Below are positions 1-6,856 of a stretch of 11,996 nt of DNA, piece by piece. Numbering within the stretch: position 1 is the stretch's first letter; every line of letters starts with the position of its first letter. The translations under genes and the position numbers were made by a program. The notes beneath the pieces are model-generated. The model searched no databases and had not been told where the DNA came from. It was given only the letters and a program-made list of their open reading frames with translations. Origin of the DNA: Chlorobiales bacterium (GTDB lineage: Bacteria; Bacteroidota; Chlorobiia; Chlorobiales; Chlorobiaceae); the NCBI GenBank assembly GCA_022360355.1, contig JAKSCY010000235.1, positions 10,001-21,996 on the forward strand, in the 5' to 3' direction.

Positions 1-414
1 GACTGATGCGCCAAGCTTTTCCATTGTCATAAGGTGCAGGTCAATAGGTCTGGGGCCGAAAGCACAGCCCCCGGGCAGTGATACGCTGGCGTGTCCAAAG
101 CGGGCAAGGAGAGGGCCAAGGACGTAAATGGACGCGCGCATCTGTTTGACGAGCTCGTAAGGGGCATGAGCGCAACGAATGTTCGATGTGGAAATGCTCA
201 GGGTGTTTGCCTGGTCGCTGATCTCGACACCGAGGTATTCCAAAAGCTTCCGGAACGTTCGGATATCTTTCAGATCGGGAATGCGGTGGAGTGTTACTGC
301 TCCGCCGTTACTGAGCAGCGTAGCCGCCATGAGCGGAAGTGCTGAGTTTTTCGATCCGGATGCCTGAACAGCACCGCTGAGCCGGTGACCTCCTTGAATG
401 ACAAGTTTATCCAT
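1..414 (-). CDS. murA: UDP-N-acetylglucosamine 1-carboxyvinyltransferase, N-terminal part (3' end off window)
   Basis: This is the first 138 residues of MurA, the cytoplasmic enzyme that transfers enolpyruvate from PEP to UDP-GlcNAc in the first committed step of peptidoglycan synthesis. The reading frame is open from the ATG at 414 to the left edge; family members are about 420 residues, so roughly a third is visible. The start [14 protein letters not shown] is typical of the family. SKNSALP at residues 21-27 carries the Lys22-Asn23 pair of the UDP-GlcNAc/PEP site. The active-site loop [12 protein letters not shown] starts at residue 114 and puts the catalytic, fosfomycin-reactive cysteine at 117; many resistant homologues have Asp there. 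No Shine-Dalgarno sequence precedes the ATG. The gene is transcribed away from the envC-like gene, and the two share a 184-bp spacer in which I could not assign convincing promoters. Identification is very secure. Confidence 0.97.
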   Translation of the reverse strand, partial: MDKLVIQGGHRLSGAVQASGSKNSALPLMAATLLSNGGAVTLHRIPDLKDIRTFRKLLEYLGVEISDQANTLSISTSNIRCAHAPYELVKQMRASIYVLGPLLARFGHASVSLPGGCAFGPRPIDLHLMTMEKLGASV

Positions 415-598
415 CTACGTGTATGTAAACAACTGACTGAAAAATTTCTATTTAAACATTTCAAAGGGAGAAAAAAAATTATTAAGCAGTTTCTCTTTTT
501 ATCTTCATCCAAGCGGCAAGGTGATGTTTTCTTTAACTATTTTTCCCGATATTTTCCTGAGGCGTTGTTGTTAACACTGATATGCAGGTGCGTGTTAT

Positions 599-1909
599 AT
601 GAAAGCAAATAAACGGTTTATAAGGTGGATGTATTCTACCCTGAAAAAAGCAAGTGCTGTTTTTTTTATTATCAGCTGCTTCAACATGGCAACAAGTGTC
701 AGTGCGCTTGGCAATCCCGAAGTCGACAGGATAATGAAGGAGCGCAAAAAACTTGAGCAGGACCTCACCGGTCTCAAGAGGCAGCTTAAAGCATATCAGA
801 CCAAACTGAAGCAAACGAAAAAGGAAGAGACACAGTCCGTAAAAGCGCTGAAAAACTATAACAGACAGCTTAAGCTGCTCGAGGAGATGATCGCAAAAAA
901 CAATGCAAAGCTGCGTAGCCAGGATATGGAAATAAGGATTCTCAAGGATCGGTTTGCGGAGAACCAGAGTAGTTATGATACAATTGTCGAGGATTTCAAA
1001 CGTGTAGCGGTGGCTGTCTACAAAAGCGGTTCGCAGCATGACATAGAATTGCTGTTTGCAGCGACATCCCTGAACCAGGCTATTGTACGATCCCGCTATA
1101 TCGGTTTTTTTTCAGAAGCAGTTGTCGAGAAGGTAGAGGATCTTCAGCACATCGCCAGGGAACTTCAGACGAGCCGGGAGGTTCTCGAAAAGCGTTACCG
1201 TGAGCGGTCAAGTGTTGTCAAGGAGCAACAAGGCCAGATGCAGAGTTTTTCGAAAAAGAAAAAACAAAAACAGATTGTTCTCGAAACACTGAAGAAAAAC
1301 AAAAAGAAGTTTGTCGGTGAGATTCGTGCTAACCGGAAAAATCTTCAAAATCTGCAAGCAAAAATTGAGGAACTGATCAGAGCCGAGCAGATTGCGATAG
1401 AGAAAGAGAGGGAGCAGCAGAGGCTTGAGGCTGAAAGAAGGGCAAAAGCCGGTCAGGCACCTCTTCCCGATGTTTCTGAAGCGGAGCTTGCAAGAATTTC
1501 CAAGGATTTCGACAAGGCTGTGGGGCTGTTGCCCTGGCCGGTTGACAACGGTGTGGTCGTGAGGAAGTTCGGCAGGGTAAAGGACCCGGATCTGAACATA
1601 GTGACAACAAATAACGGGATCGATATTTCTGTTTCTTCCGGAACACCGGTACGGGCGGTTTCAGGGGGAAAGATCGCACAGATCGCCTATCTCCCGACAT
1701 ACGGTAATGTTGTTATTATACGCCATGTCAAGTCTTATCTTACGGTGTATGCGAATCTGGCAAAGATCAATGTGGCCAAAAACGACGTTGTTGCAGGCCG
1801 GGAGGTCATAGGTTCATCAGGTCCCATGCCGGAGGGGGGCTCGCTGGTTCATTTCGAAATATGGAAAGGGAAGGTTAAGCAGAATCCCTTGAAGTGGCTC
1901 AAAAAATAG
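599..1909 (+). CDS. EnvC-like murein hydrolase activator (coiled coil plus degenerate LytM/M23 domain)
   Basis: This 436-residue exported protein resembles EnvC, the periplasmic activator of amidases that split septal peptidoglycan. Residues 1-36 look like a signal peptide: a basic start (KANKRFIRW), a hydrophobic core around residues 19-30 and an A-type cleavage site near VSA-L. Residues 40-285 are a long Lys/Glu/Gln-rich coiled coil. Residues 310-436 are an M23/LytM fold beginning [15 protein letters not shown]. Its zinc site is broken: the HxxxD motif is N338-NGI-D342, the YAHL histidine is Asn386 (YANL), and the HxH motif is L416-V-H418. Only Asp342 and His418 remain, so it should be a non-catalytic regulator, as E. 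coli EnvC is. The ATG at 599 is preceded by AGGTG (586-590) at an 8-nt spacing, one of the better ribosome sites in the window. nadE follows after 6 bp, so the two are probably co-transcribed. No FtsEX or amidase gene is visible. Confidence 0.88.
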   Translation: MKANKRFIRWMYSTLKKASAVFFIISCFNMATSVSALGNPEVDRIMKERKKLEQDLTGLKRQLKAYQTKLKQTKKEETQSVKALKNYNRQLKLLEEMIAKNNAKLRSQDMEIRILKDRFAENQSSYDTIVEDFKRVAVAVYKSGSQHDIELLFAATSLNQAIVRSRYIGFFSEAVVEKVEDLQHIARELQTSREVLEKRYRERSSVVKEQQGQMQSFSKKKKQKQIVLETLKKNKKKFVGEIRANRKNLQNLQAKIEELIRAEQIAIEKEREQQRLEAERRAKAGQAPLPDVSEAELARISKDFDKAVGLLPWPVDNGVVVRKFGRVKDPDLNIVTTNNGIDISVSSGTPVRAVSGGKIAQIAYLPTYGNVVIIRHVKSYLTVYANLAKINVAKNDVVAGREVIGSSGPMPEGGSLVHFEIWKGKVKQNPLKWLKK

Positions 1910-1915
1910 ATTGTC

Positions 1916-2749
1916 ATGAATACACAGTCTCTGCATCTCAATTACGTTCTGACGGAAGAGATCCTGCTTGCTTTTATTCGTAACGAGATAAGCAAATTCG
2001 GGTTTGAAACGGCGGTGCTCGGGCTTTCAGGAGGAATTGATTCTGCTGTAGTCTGCGAGCTGGCGGCAAAAGCGCTTGGCCCTGATAATGTTCTTGCGGT
2101 GCTAATGCCATACAGGACAAGCAGCTCTGAAAGTGTAGAACATGCGCGGATGATGGTTGAAAGAACAGGTGTCTTGTGTGAGGAGGTGGAGATTTCAGAT
2201 GTTGTCGATACCTTTTTCGAAAAAGAGCCCGATGCAGAAAAGCTGCGTATGGGAAATGTAATGGCCAGGATAAGGATGTTGTATCTCTATGATGCTTCGG
2301 CAAGGGATGGCCGGCTGGTTATCGGTACAAGTAATAAAACGGAACTGCTGCTTGGATATGGAACGTTGTTTGGCGATATGGCATCCGCAATCAATCCGAT
2401 AGGCGATTTGTATAAAACCCAGGTATGGGGACTTGCCCGTTACCTGCAGTTGCCTGAAGAGATTGTTTCTAAAACTCCCTCCGCTGATTTCTGGGAAGGG
2501 CAGAGCGACGAGGCCGACCTGGGGTTTGGTTACGGGGAGGCTGACCTTCTTCTCTACTTGATGCTTGAAAAGCGAATGAGCAGGGCTGCCATTATTCAGA
2601 AAGGTGTCGATGAATCATTTTATGATAAAGTCAGGAAAATGGTGGTGAAAAACCAGTATAAGAGGATGATGCCTGTTATCGCCAAGATTTCTTCCCGGAC
2701 ACCCGGCATAGATTTTCGCTATGCCAGGGACTGGCAGGAGGTTAAATAA
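1916..2749 (+). CDS. nadE: Ammonia-dependent NAD+ synthetase
   Basis: NadE makes NAD+ from nicotinic acid adenine dinucleotide, ATP and ammonia, the last step of NAD synthesis, in the cytoplasm. At 277 residues it has the size of the NH3-dependent enzymes (Bacillus type, about 270) and lacks the N-terminal glutaminase domain of the long form. Visible motifs in order: the PP-loop SGGIDS at 38-43, GTSNKTE at 137-143, DLYKTQV at 164-170 and [12 protein letters not shown] at 188-199, the family's substrate-loop motif (usually TADLxxGQxDE). The start lies 6 bp after the envC-like stop with no Shine-Dalgarno sequence, so translation is probably coupled to the upstream gene. It is the last gene of the plus-strand unit and converges on nadB, which starts the same pathway. 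An ammonia source or partner glutaminase is not visible. Confidence 0.96.
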   Translation: MNTQSLHLNYVLTEEILLAFIRNEISKFGFETAVLGLSGGIDSAVVCELAAKALGPDNVLAVLMPYRTSSSESVEHARMMVERTGVLCEEVEISDVVDTFFEKEPDAEKLRMGNVMARIRMLYLYDASARDGRLVIGTSNKTELLLGYGTLFGDMASAINPIGDLYKTQVWGLARYLQLPEEIVSKTPSADFWEGQSDEADLGFGYGEADLLLYLMLEKRMSRAAIIQKGVDESFYDKVRKMVVKNQYKRMMPVIAKISSRTPGIDFRYARDWQEVK

Positions 2750-2761
2750 AGAAAGGAAAAA

Positions 2762-2790
2762 GTCAAAGGTCAAAAGGCAAAAAGCAAAAA
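2762..2790. repeat. Degenerate A-rich heptamer-like tandem repeats
   Basis: Four consecutive related units follow the nadE stop: GTCAAAG (2762-2768), GTCAAAA (2769-2775), GGCAAAAA (2776-2783) and GCAAAAA (2784-2790). They degenerate progressively into A-runs. Read on the minus strand they form the T-rich stretch directly after the GC-rich hairpin at 2794-2826, so part of this tract also serves as the terminator U-tract for nadB. Whether the repeat has a history of its own (slippage, or a dispersed short-repeat family) cannot be told from one copy. Confidence 0.5.
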
Positions 2791-2829
2791 GCCGGGTGGC
2801 TGGTTAGCTTGATAACCAGCCATCCCGCC
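2781..2829 (-). terminator. Rho-independent terminator of the nadB-side transcription unit
   Basis: A stem TGGCTGGTTA (2797-2806) pairs perfectly with TAACCAGCCA (2813-2822) around a 6-nt loop, and is extended by GGG/CCC past a one-base bulge (2794-2796 with 2824-2826). On the minus strand the hairpin is followed by GGCTTTTTGCTTTTTGCC, a convincing U-tract, so it should end transcripts arriving from nadB. On the plus strand only CCTTATTTC follows, so termination of nadE transcripts is possible but weaker. It lies beyond the 136-bp palindrome, which would therefore be transcribed as nadB 3' UTR. Confidence 0.75.
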
Positions 2830-2840
2830 TTATTTCAGGG

Positions 2841-2976
2841 CACCTTTATTAATTGTTGTGAGCGCCTTGAGTACGAGGCGAACGGAGCGCGAAAACCGGA
2901 GTGTACATAAAGTACATGAGGATTTTGAGCACCGCTCAACGAAGTAATCAAGGCGCGTAACAAATTAATAAAGGTG
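2841..2976. repeat. 136-bp near-palindromic, MITE/REP-like intergenic element
   Basis: The ends are perfect 14-bp inverted repeats: CACCTTTATTAATT (2841-2854) and AATTAATAAAGGTG (2963-2976). Inside them GCGCCTTGA (2862-2870) pairs with TCAAGGCGC (2948-2956), and this extends to 13 bp with one mismatch. The GAGCG/CGCTC and GAAAACC/GGATTTT parts pair imperfectly. The apex TGTAC (2902-2906) pairs with GTACA (2912-2916) around a 5-nt loop at the exact centre of symmetry. The whole unit can fold as one long hairpin in DNA or RNA. The right end is 2 bp from the nadB stop. There is no coding potential and no clear target-site duplication. It looks like a non-autonomous mobile or palindromic dispersed repeat, but copy number cannot be judged from this window. 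Confidence 0.7.
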
Positions 2977-2978
2977 TC

Positions 2979-4574
2979 TTAAAACGACCTTTGTTCCGTG
3001 TCTATCAGAAAATGCTTGTCATCTGTTTGCGGGTAGTCGGTCGTGTAGTGCAGGCCTCTGGATTCCCTGCGCATAATGGCGCCGTCTATAATAAGATTCG
3101 CCACCTTGATGATGTTGCGAAGTTCCAGAATCTGGGTTGTGATCTTTGTTTTCTTGTAATATTCTTCGGTTTCCTCCTTGAGGAACTCGATTCTCCGTTT
3201 TGCCCTCTGCAGTCTGAGATCGCTGCGTACAATACCGACATAATCGTTCATGACCTGCTGGGCCTCTTTTTTGTTATGTGAAACAAGTATCCATTCTTCC
3301 GGATTGACGGTTCCACTGTCATCCCAGTCAGGAAACGGTATGTCGTTTTGAATGGTCTGAACGGCTTCCCTGATATCGGTATAGGCCCGGTGGGCGAAAA
3401 CAAGTGCTTCAAGCAAAGAGTTGCTTGCAAGCCTGTTTGCTCCGTGAACCCCGGTACAACCGGTTTCCCCACAGGTATAGAGACGGTTGATGCTCGTTCT
3501 GCCCACAGAATCCGACTTGATGCCCCCGCAAGAGTAGTGTGCGGCAGGTACGACCGGGATCATCTCTTTTGTCATGTCTATGCCGTACTGAAGGCAGGTT
3601 TCATGGATGTTGGGAAAGTTCTCGATTGTTTTCCGGGAATCGAGATGTGTTACGTCGAGGAACACGCATTCATCTCCTGTCTTTTTCATTTCAGAGTCTA
3701 TTGCGCGTGCCACGATATCTCTGGGAGCAAGATTTTCCCGTTTATCATACTTGTGCATGAACTCCTGGCCGTTTTTCAGTTTCAGAATGCCGCCGAAACC
3801 TCGTACTGCTTCCGAAATGAGGAATGATTTCGCCTTCGGGTGATAGAGCGAGGTGGGGTGGAACTGAACGAACTCCATGTTTGCGATGACTGCCCCGGCA
3901 CGGTATGCCATTGCAATGCCGTCTCCGGTTGCAATGGAAGGGTTTGTCGTGTGCAGGTAAACCTGGCCGAGTCCACCTGAGGCAACCATGGTTACTTTTG
4001 CGAGAATTTTTTTCAGTGTTCTGTTTTTTGAATCGAGCGCATAGGCGCCATAACAGGTAATGTCGTTTGTTTTTTTCCCAAGATGGTGTTCCGTCAGCAG
4101 CTCTATGGCGAAATGATGTTCGAGCAGCGTAATGTTTGGATGGCTGTTGACCTTTTCGAGGAGAGCGTGTTCAACTTCCTGGCCGGTAAGGTCTTTTGCA
4201 TGAACAATTCTTTTTCTGGAGTGTCCTCCTTCACGTCCGAGATCCAGGTGATTATTGTTTGTTGTCGTGAATTCGACGCCCAGTTCAATCAGTTTTCTGA
4301 TATGCTGCGGTCCTTCCTTGACCATGAGCGAAACCATTTCACGGTTGCAGAGACCGGCACCGGCTTCGAGCGTGTCCTCTATGTGGAGTGTGGAACTGTC
4401 GTTTCCGCCAATGGTGGCTGCAATGCCTCCCTGGGCCCAGTTGGTATTGGATGTACTGCTTTCTTTTTTCGTGATGATAGTTACCCTTGCATGATCAGCG
4501 ATATGCAGGGCAAAATACAACCCTCCGATGCCGCTGCCGATGACCAGTACATCGGTTTTGATTTCTTCTTTCAT
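2979..4574 (-). CDS. nadB: L-aspartate oxidase (quinolinate synthetase B)
   Basis: NadB is the FAD-dependent cytoplasmic enzyme that oxidises L-aspartate to iminoaspartate, the first step of de novo NAD synthesis; anaerobes can use fumarate instead of oxygen as acceptor. From the ATG at 4574 the protein is 531 residues, close to E. coli NadB (540). It opens with the FAD Rossmann motif [12 protein letters not shown] (GSGIGG at 13-18), then [10 protein letters not shown] (44-53), [10 protein letters not shown] (114-123), FHPT (238-241), APRDIVARA with the catalytic-type Arg at 290, HYSCGGI (346-352) and [12 protein letters not shown] (378-389). The C-terminal helical domain of the succinate dehydrogenase/NadB flavoprotein family follows. 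The frame is open upstream to 4658, but that start would overlap the DUF368 gene and add a non-homologous 28-residue tail. It starts 19 nt after the DUF368 stop without a Shine-Dalgarno sequence and is last in the minus-strand run. nadA and nadC are not visible. Confidence 0.96.
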   Translation of the reverse strand: MKEEIKTDVLVIGSGIGGLYFALHIADHARVTIITKKESSTSNTNWAQGGIAATIGGNDSSTLHIEDTLEAGAGLCNREMVSLMVKEGPQHIRKLIELGVEFTTTNNNHLDLGREGGHSRKRIVHAKDLTGQEVEHALLEKVNSHPNITLLEHHFAIELLTEHHLGKKTNDITCYGAYALDSKNRTLKKILAKVTMVASGGLGQVYLHTTNPSIATGDGIAMAYRAGAVIANMEFVQFHPTSLYHPKAKSFLISEAVRGFGGILKLKNGQEFMHKYDKRENLAPRDIVARAIDSEMKKTGDECVFLDVTHLDSRKTIENFPNIHETCLQYGIDMTKEMIPVVPAAHYSCGGIKSDSVGRTSINRLYTCGETGCTGVHGANRLASNSLLEALVFAHRAYTDIREAVQTIQNDIPFPDWDDSGTVNPEEWILVSHNKKEAQQVMNDYVGIVRSDLRLQRAKRRIEFLKEETEEYYKKTKITTQILELRNIIKVANLIIDGAIMRRESRGLHYTTDYPQTDDKHFLIDTEQRSF

Positions 4575-4593
4575 GTATGGTGACGAAGATAAG

Positions 4594-5547
4594 TTATGAA
4601 GAGTATTCCCTGAGGCTGCTGTGCCTTTTCGCTGAAATGAATTCCAGGATAAACACAAGGAGCAGCCCGATTGTCATCAGAACCAGTACGGAACTTACCA
4701 GCGGGTCGGCTCCTGTTTTTTGCAGGTAGGTTTCCGGCATGATGTTTGCCGAAAACAGCAGTGCGTTTTTACCGGCGGGTACAGTATCGGCTATCGGTGC
4801 TTTCCACGGCCACACTTTGGTCAATGAACCGATCATGACACCGGCAAGAAGCATCATTGTCTGGTCGTGGTAGCGTTGCAGGAGCCTGGAAAGCACTCTG
4901 ACAAAACCAAGGAGCCCGGCAAGGCACCCGGCGCAGAAAATGAGAATGACCGCAAGGTTGAACTCTTTAATGGATTCGAGGATAAATGAGTATTTGCCGA
5001 GCAGCAGCAGGATGAAGCTTCCGGATATTCCCGGAAGTATCATTGCGCAGATGGCAATTGCGCCTGAAAGAAAAACGAACCATTCTGTTTCAGGTGTTGT
5101 GACCGGGCTGAGATTCGTGATCAGAAAAGCACTGACGGTTCCAACCACGCCTGCCGTATACACGGAAAAGGAGTGAGAGCGTATTCGCCTTGCTATTATA
5201 ACTGCCGAGGCTGCTATCAATCCGAAAAAAAATGCCAGAACCAGAAGGGTATGGTGCTCCAGAAGATATACGATGGTGCCGGAGAGTGTGACAATACTCA
5301 AAAGCACTCCGGCAAGCAGGCTGATGAGAAAGTTCCCGTTGATGGTTTTCCAGAAAGAATGAAATTCAAGGCGGAACAGTTGTTTCAGTGCATAACTGTT
5401 TATAGACTTCAGCGAGGCTATGAGCGTTTCATAAATTCCTGTAATAAACGCGATGGTGCCCCCGGAGACGCCGGGAATAACATCGGCTGCACCCATAAGA
5501 ATGCCTTTGAAGGTAACAGGAAAATAGTGTACAATTCGTGCGAGCAT
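4594..5547 (-). CDS. DUF368 (PopT-type) membrane protein, probable undecaprenyl phosphate transporter
   Basis: This 317-residue polytopic membrane protein is a DUF368 family member. It has two related halves: [16 protein letters not shown] (19-34) with PGVSGG at 25-30, and [14 protein letters not shown] (169-182) with PGISGS at 172-177. Each sits in a hydrophobic hairpin, the inverted-repeat signature of the family. Further membrane segments lie near 73-97, 100-119, 127-146, 155-168, 197-216 and 283-303. DUF368 proteins (PopT) have been shown genetically in other bacteria to return undecaprenyl phosphate, the lipid carrier for wall and O-antigen units, to the cytoplasmic face; that this protein does so is inference from family. 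The gene starts 13 nt after the DedA stop and precedes nadB by 19 nt, so the three are likely co-transcribed. No Shine-Dalgarno sequence is seen. Family assignment is secure, substrate less so. Confidence 0.88.
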   Translation of the reverse strand: MLARIVHYFPVTFKGILMGAADVIPGVSGGTIAFITGIYETLIASLKSINSYALKQLFRLEFHSFWKTINGNFLISLLAGVLLSIVTLSGTIVYLLEHHTLLVLAFFFGLIAASAVIIARRIRSHSFSVYTAGVVGTVSAFLITNLSPVTTPETEWFVFLSGAIAICAMILPGISGSFILLLLGKYSFILESIKEFNLAVILIFCAGCLAGLLGFVRVLSRLLQRYHDQTMMLLAGVMIGSLTKVWPWKAPIADTVPAGKNALLFSANIMPETYLQKTGADPLVSSVLVLMTIGLLLVFILEFISAKRHSSLREYSS

Positions 5548-5560
5548 TGTGCTGAACGTA

Positions 5561-6169
5561 TCAGGATTCGGTGCGGCCCGGCTTTTTTCTCCTGAAATAT
5601 CTCAGGGAATTGGCTAGAATGATGACGATGCCTGCCAGGATAATATAATGTACGAAATCAACCAGATCAGGGAACAGGGCTGCGAGAAAATAGCCGATCG
5701 AGGTAAAAAAAAGTACCCAGACAAGAGAACCGGAGACACTGTAGAATAGAAAAACCTGGTATGGCATTCCGGCAACGCCGGCCAGAGTCGCGCTGAAGCT
5801 TCGTACTACCGGAACAAACCGGGCCAGAAAAACTGCTTTCGAGCCGTGTTTTTCATAAAACCGTTCTGTTTTATCGAGATGTTCTTTTCGGAAAAACAGC
5901 GATTCCTTTTTGTTCAGAAAAGCCCGTTGGAGCCGGGTGCCGATGAAATAGCCGGTTGAATCTCCAATAATCGCACCGAAACAAAGTGTTGCAATCACAA
6001 GCGGGAGATCGAGCTGGCCGGATGCCGCTATCAGTCCTGCGGTAATCAGGAGGGAGTCGCCCGGCAGAAAAAAGCCTGCAAAAAGGCCTGTTTCGGCAAA
6101 CACGATTGCAAACAATAACGCGTAACCGCCCCAGATGATAAGTTCTTCAAGTGTCTGGATATCTTGCAT
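5561..6169 (-). CDS. DedA-family (VTT/SNARE-associated) membrane protein, candidate lipid-carrier flippase
   Basis: This 202-residue integral membrane protein belongs to the DedA family. The diagnostic parts are [18 protein letters not shown] (24-41), [12 protein letters not shown] (69-80) and [20 protein letters not shown] (104-123). Glu26, Asp38, Arg117 and Arg123 keep the spacing of the essential acidic and arginine residues known in E. coli YqjA/YghB (12, 91 and 6 residues apart in both). Two re-entrant-type hydrophobic hairpins and C-terminal membrane helices (about 137-166 and 171-190) follow. Some DedA proteins (UptA) translocate undecaprenyl phosphate; others handle different phospholipids or affect proton homeostasis, so the substrate is open. 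The neighbouring DUF368 gene, from the other known undecaprenyl phosphate transporter family, favours that role. The ATG at 6169 lacks a Shine-Dalgarno sequence and sits just after a hairpin (6179-6194). Confidence 0.92.
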   Translation of the reverse strand: MQDIQTLEELIIWGGYALLFAIVFAETGLFAGFFLPGDSLLITAGLIAASGQLDLPLVIATLCFGAIIGDSTGYFIGTRLQRAFLNKKESLFFRKEHLDKTERFYEKHGSKAVFLARFVPVVRSFSATLAGVAGMPYQVFLFYSVSGSLVWVLFFTSIGYFLAALFPDLVDFVHYIILAGIVIILANSLRYFRRKKPGRTES

Positions 6170-6178
6170 AAAAGTAAA

Positions 6179-6194
6179 CCGCCATCAATGGCGG
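6179..6194 (-). terminator. Small GC-rich hairpin between pdaD and dedA, possible attenuating terminator
   Basis: CCGCCA (6179-6184) pairs perfectly with TGGCGG (6189-6194) around a 4-nt loop. On the minus strand it is followed by TTTACTTTTATG, a T-rich stretch that includes the dedA start codon. It could terminate pdaD transcripts partially, or form a structure just ahead of the dedA initiation site. The stem is short and the T-run is interrupted, so it is a weak candidate. Confidence 0.4.
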
Positions 6195-6222
6195 CTTGAC
6201 CTATTGTTCTGCCTTACCGGCG

Positions 6223-6768
6223 TCAAGGCAGCAATACCGCACAGGCAATAACGGTTGTCCAGAATCCGTTTTCGCCTTCAGCGGATTGTGTGATATTAAA
6301 AGAGTTGATGATTTTACCGCTCATTTTGTAGATGCCTTCACGCTCATCCCAGTCCTTGTTCGGGTCAAACTCGATGCCGAGCGTGGTTGCAAGCATTGTC
6401 GCGGCAAGGTCTTCAGCATATTCACCCGACTGTTCCGAGGTTTGACCGTAGGGGTGATGTTCAGACAGGTAGCCGTAGAGGGACTCATCCGCAGGCAGTG
6501 CGACGCCGATTGATGATGCAATGAGACGGCCATGCTCATTCGTGGAGTTTCTTGCCATGACGGCAAAGGTGATTTCCCCCGGTGAAAGCAGCTTCAGTCC
6601 CTCTTCAACGTTCAAGCGCTTGCATTTTGGAGGAAAAATGCTTGATACGGTAACCAGATTACATTTTTCAATCTTCGCATCTCTAAGAGCAAGTTCAAAG
6701 GAGGAAAGATATTCTTTGTGCTTTCCTACACCTTTGGTGAAAAACACTTTTTCAGGTACAAATGACAA
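6223..6768 (-). CDS. pdaD: Pyruvoyl-dependent arginine decarboxylase
   Basis: PdaD (PvlArgDC) converts L-arginine to agmatine and CO2 in the cytoplasm, feeding polyamine synthesis. The 181-residue proenzyme is expected to self-cleave at VTVSSIFPP: the bond between Ser42 and Ser43 breaks and Ser43 becomes the N-terminal pyruvoyl group of the alpha chain, as in the Methanocaldococcus enzyme (RISSIMPP). Other family features seen are [10 protein letters not shown] (63-72), the [19 protein letters not shown] stretch (85-103) with Glu103 as the likely proton-donor equivalent, and a C-terminal strand with [10 protein letters not shown]. The start must be the TTG at 6766-6768: an in-frame stop lies just upstream, the next Met is residue 71, and GGAG (6778-6781) sits 9 nt ahead, the clearest Shine-Dalgarno site in the window. 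A promoter-like sequence lies at 6828-6856. No agmatinase or agmatine deiminase gene is visible. Confidence 0.93.
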   Translation of the reverse strand: MSFVPEKVFFTKGVGKHKEYLSSFELALRDAKIEKCNLVTVSSIFPPKCKRLNVEEGLKLLSPGEITFAVMARNSTNEHGRLIASSIGVALPADESLYGYLSEHHPYGQTSEQSGEYAEDLAATMLATTLGIEFDPNKDWDEREGIYKMSGKIINSFNITQSAEGENGFWTTVIACAVLLP

Positions 6769-6777
6769 CTCCGTGTT

Positions 6778-6781
6778 CTCC
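6778..6781 (-). promoter_or_regulatory. Ribosome binding site of pdaD
   Basis: The minus strand reads GGAG here, 9 nt before the TTG start. This supports TTG as the true pdaD initiation codon. A second GGAG directly abuts the TTG (6769-6772) and is too close to be the functional one. Confidence 0.6.
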
Positions 6782-6827
6782 GGATAACGTTAGTGGTATT
6801 GCCTTCAGGGCGCGGTAAAACTCAGCA

Positions 6828-6856
6828 ATTATAGGAAAAACCCGGGGTATTATAAA
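6828..6856 (-). promoter_or_regulatory. Putative sigma70-type promoter for pdaD
   Basis: On the minus strand TTTATA (6851-6856, 4 of 6 matches to TTGACA) and a perfect TATAAT (6828-6833) are separated by 17 nt. The -35 box overlaps the tyrS stop codon. Transcription would start near 6821, leaving a leader of about 50 nt that contains the GGAG site. This would let pdaD and the genes after it be expressed independently of tyrS. AT-rich boxes arise by chance, so this is only moderately supported. Confidence 0.4.

Noticed and set aside
415..598. Promoters in the murA/envC-like divergent spacer
   Set aside because: The spacer is AT-rich and must hold promoters, but no -35/-10 pair at 16-18 nt spacing was good enough to assign on either strand.
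533..1039. 168-residue minus-strand open frame opposite the envC-like gene
   Set aside because: It is the antisense shadow of the coiled-coil coding region; its composition is odd and there is no family resemblance.
1377..1700. Arg/Pro-rich minus-strand frame opposite the LytM region
   Set aside because: It is an antisense shadow with a low-complexity Arg/Pro/Ser composition and no ribosome site.
2750..2978. Insertion-sequence remnant or small gene in the convergent spacer
   Set aside because: No transposase-like reading frame or clear target-site duplication is present; the palindrome and terminator account for nearly all of the spacer.
3348..3827. Plus-strand open frames opposite nadB (also 4083-4583)
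   Set aside because: They lie wholly antisense to well-supported nadB coding sequence and show no recognisable domain.
4575..4658. Longer nadB reading frame starting at 4658
   Set aside because: It would overlap the end of the DUF368 gene and add 28 residues unrelated to the NadB start; the family's N-terminus fits the Met at 4574.
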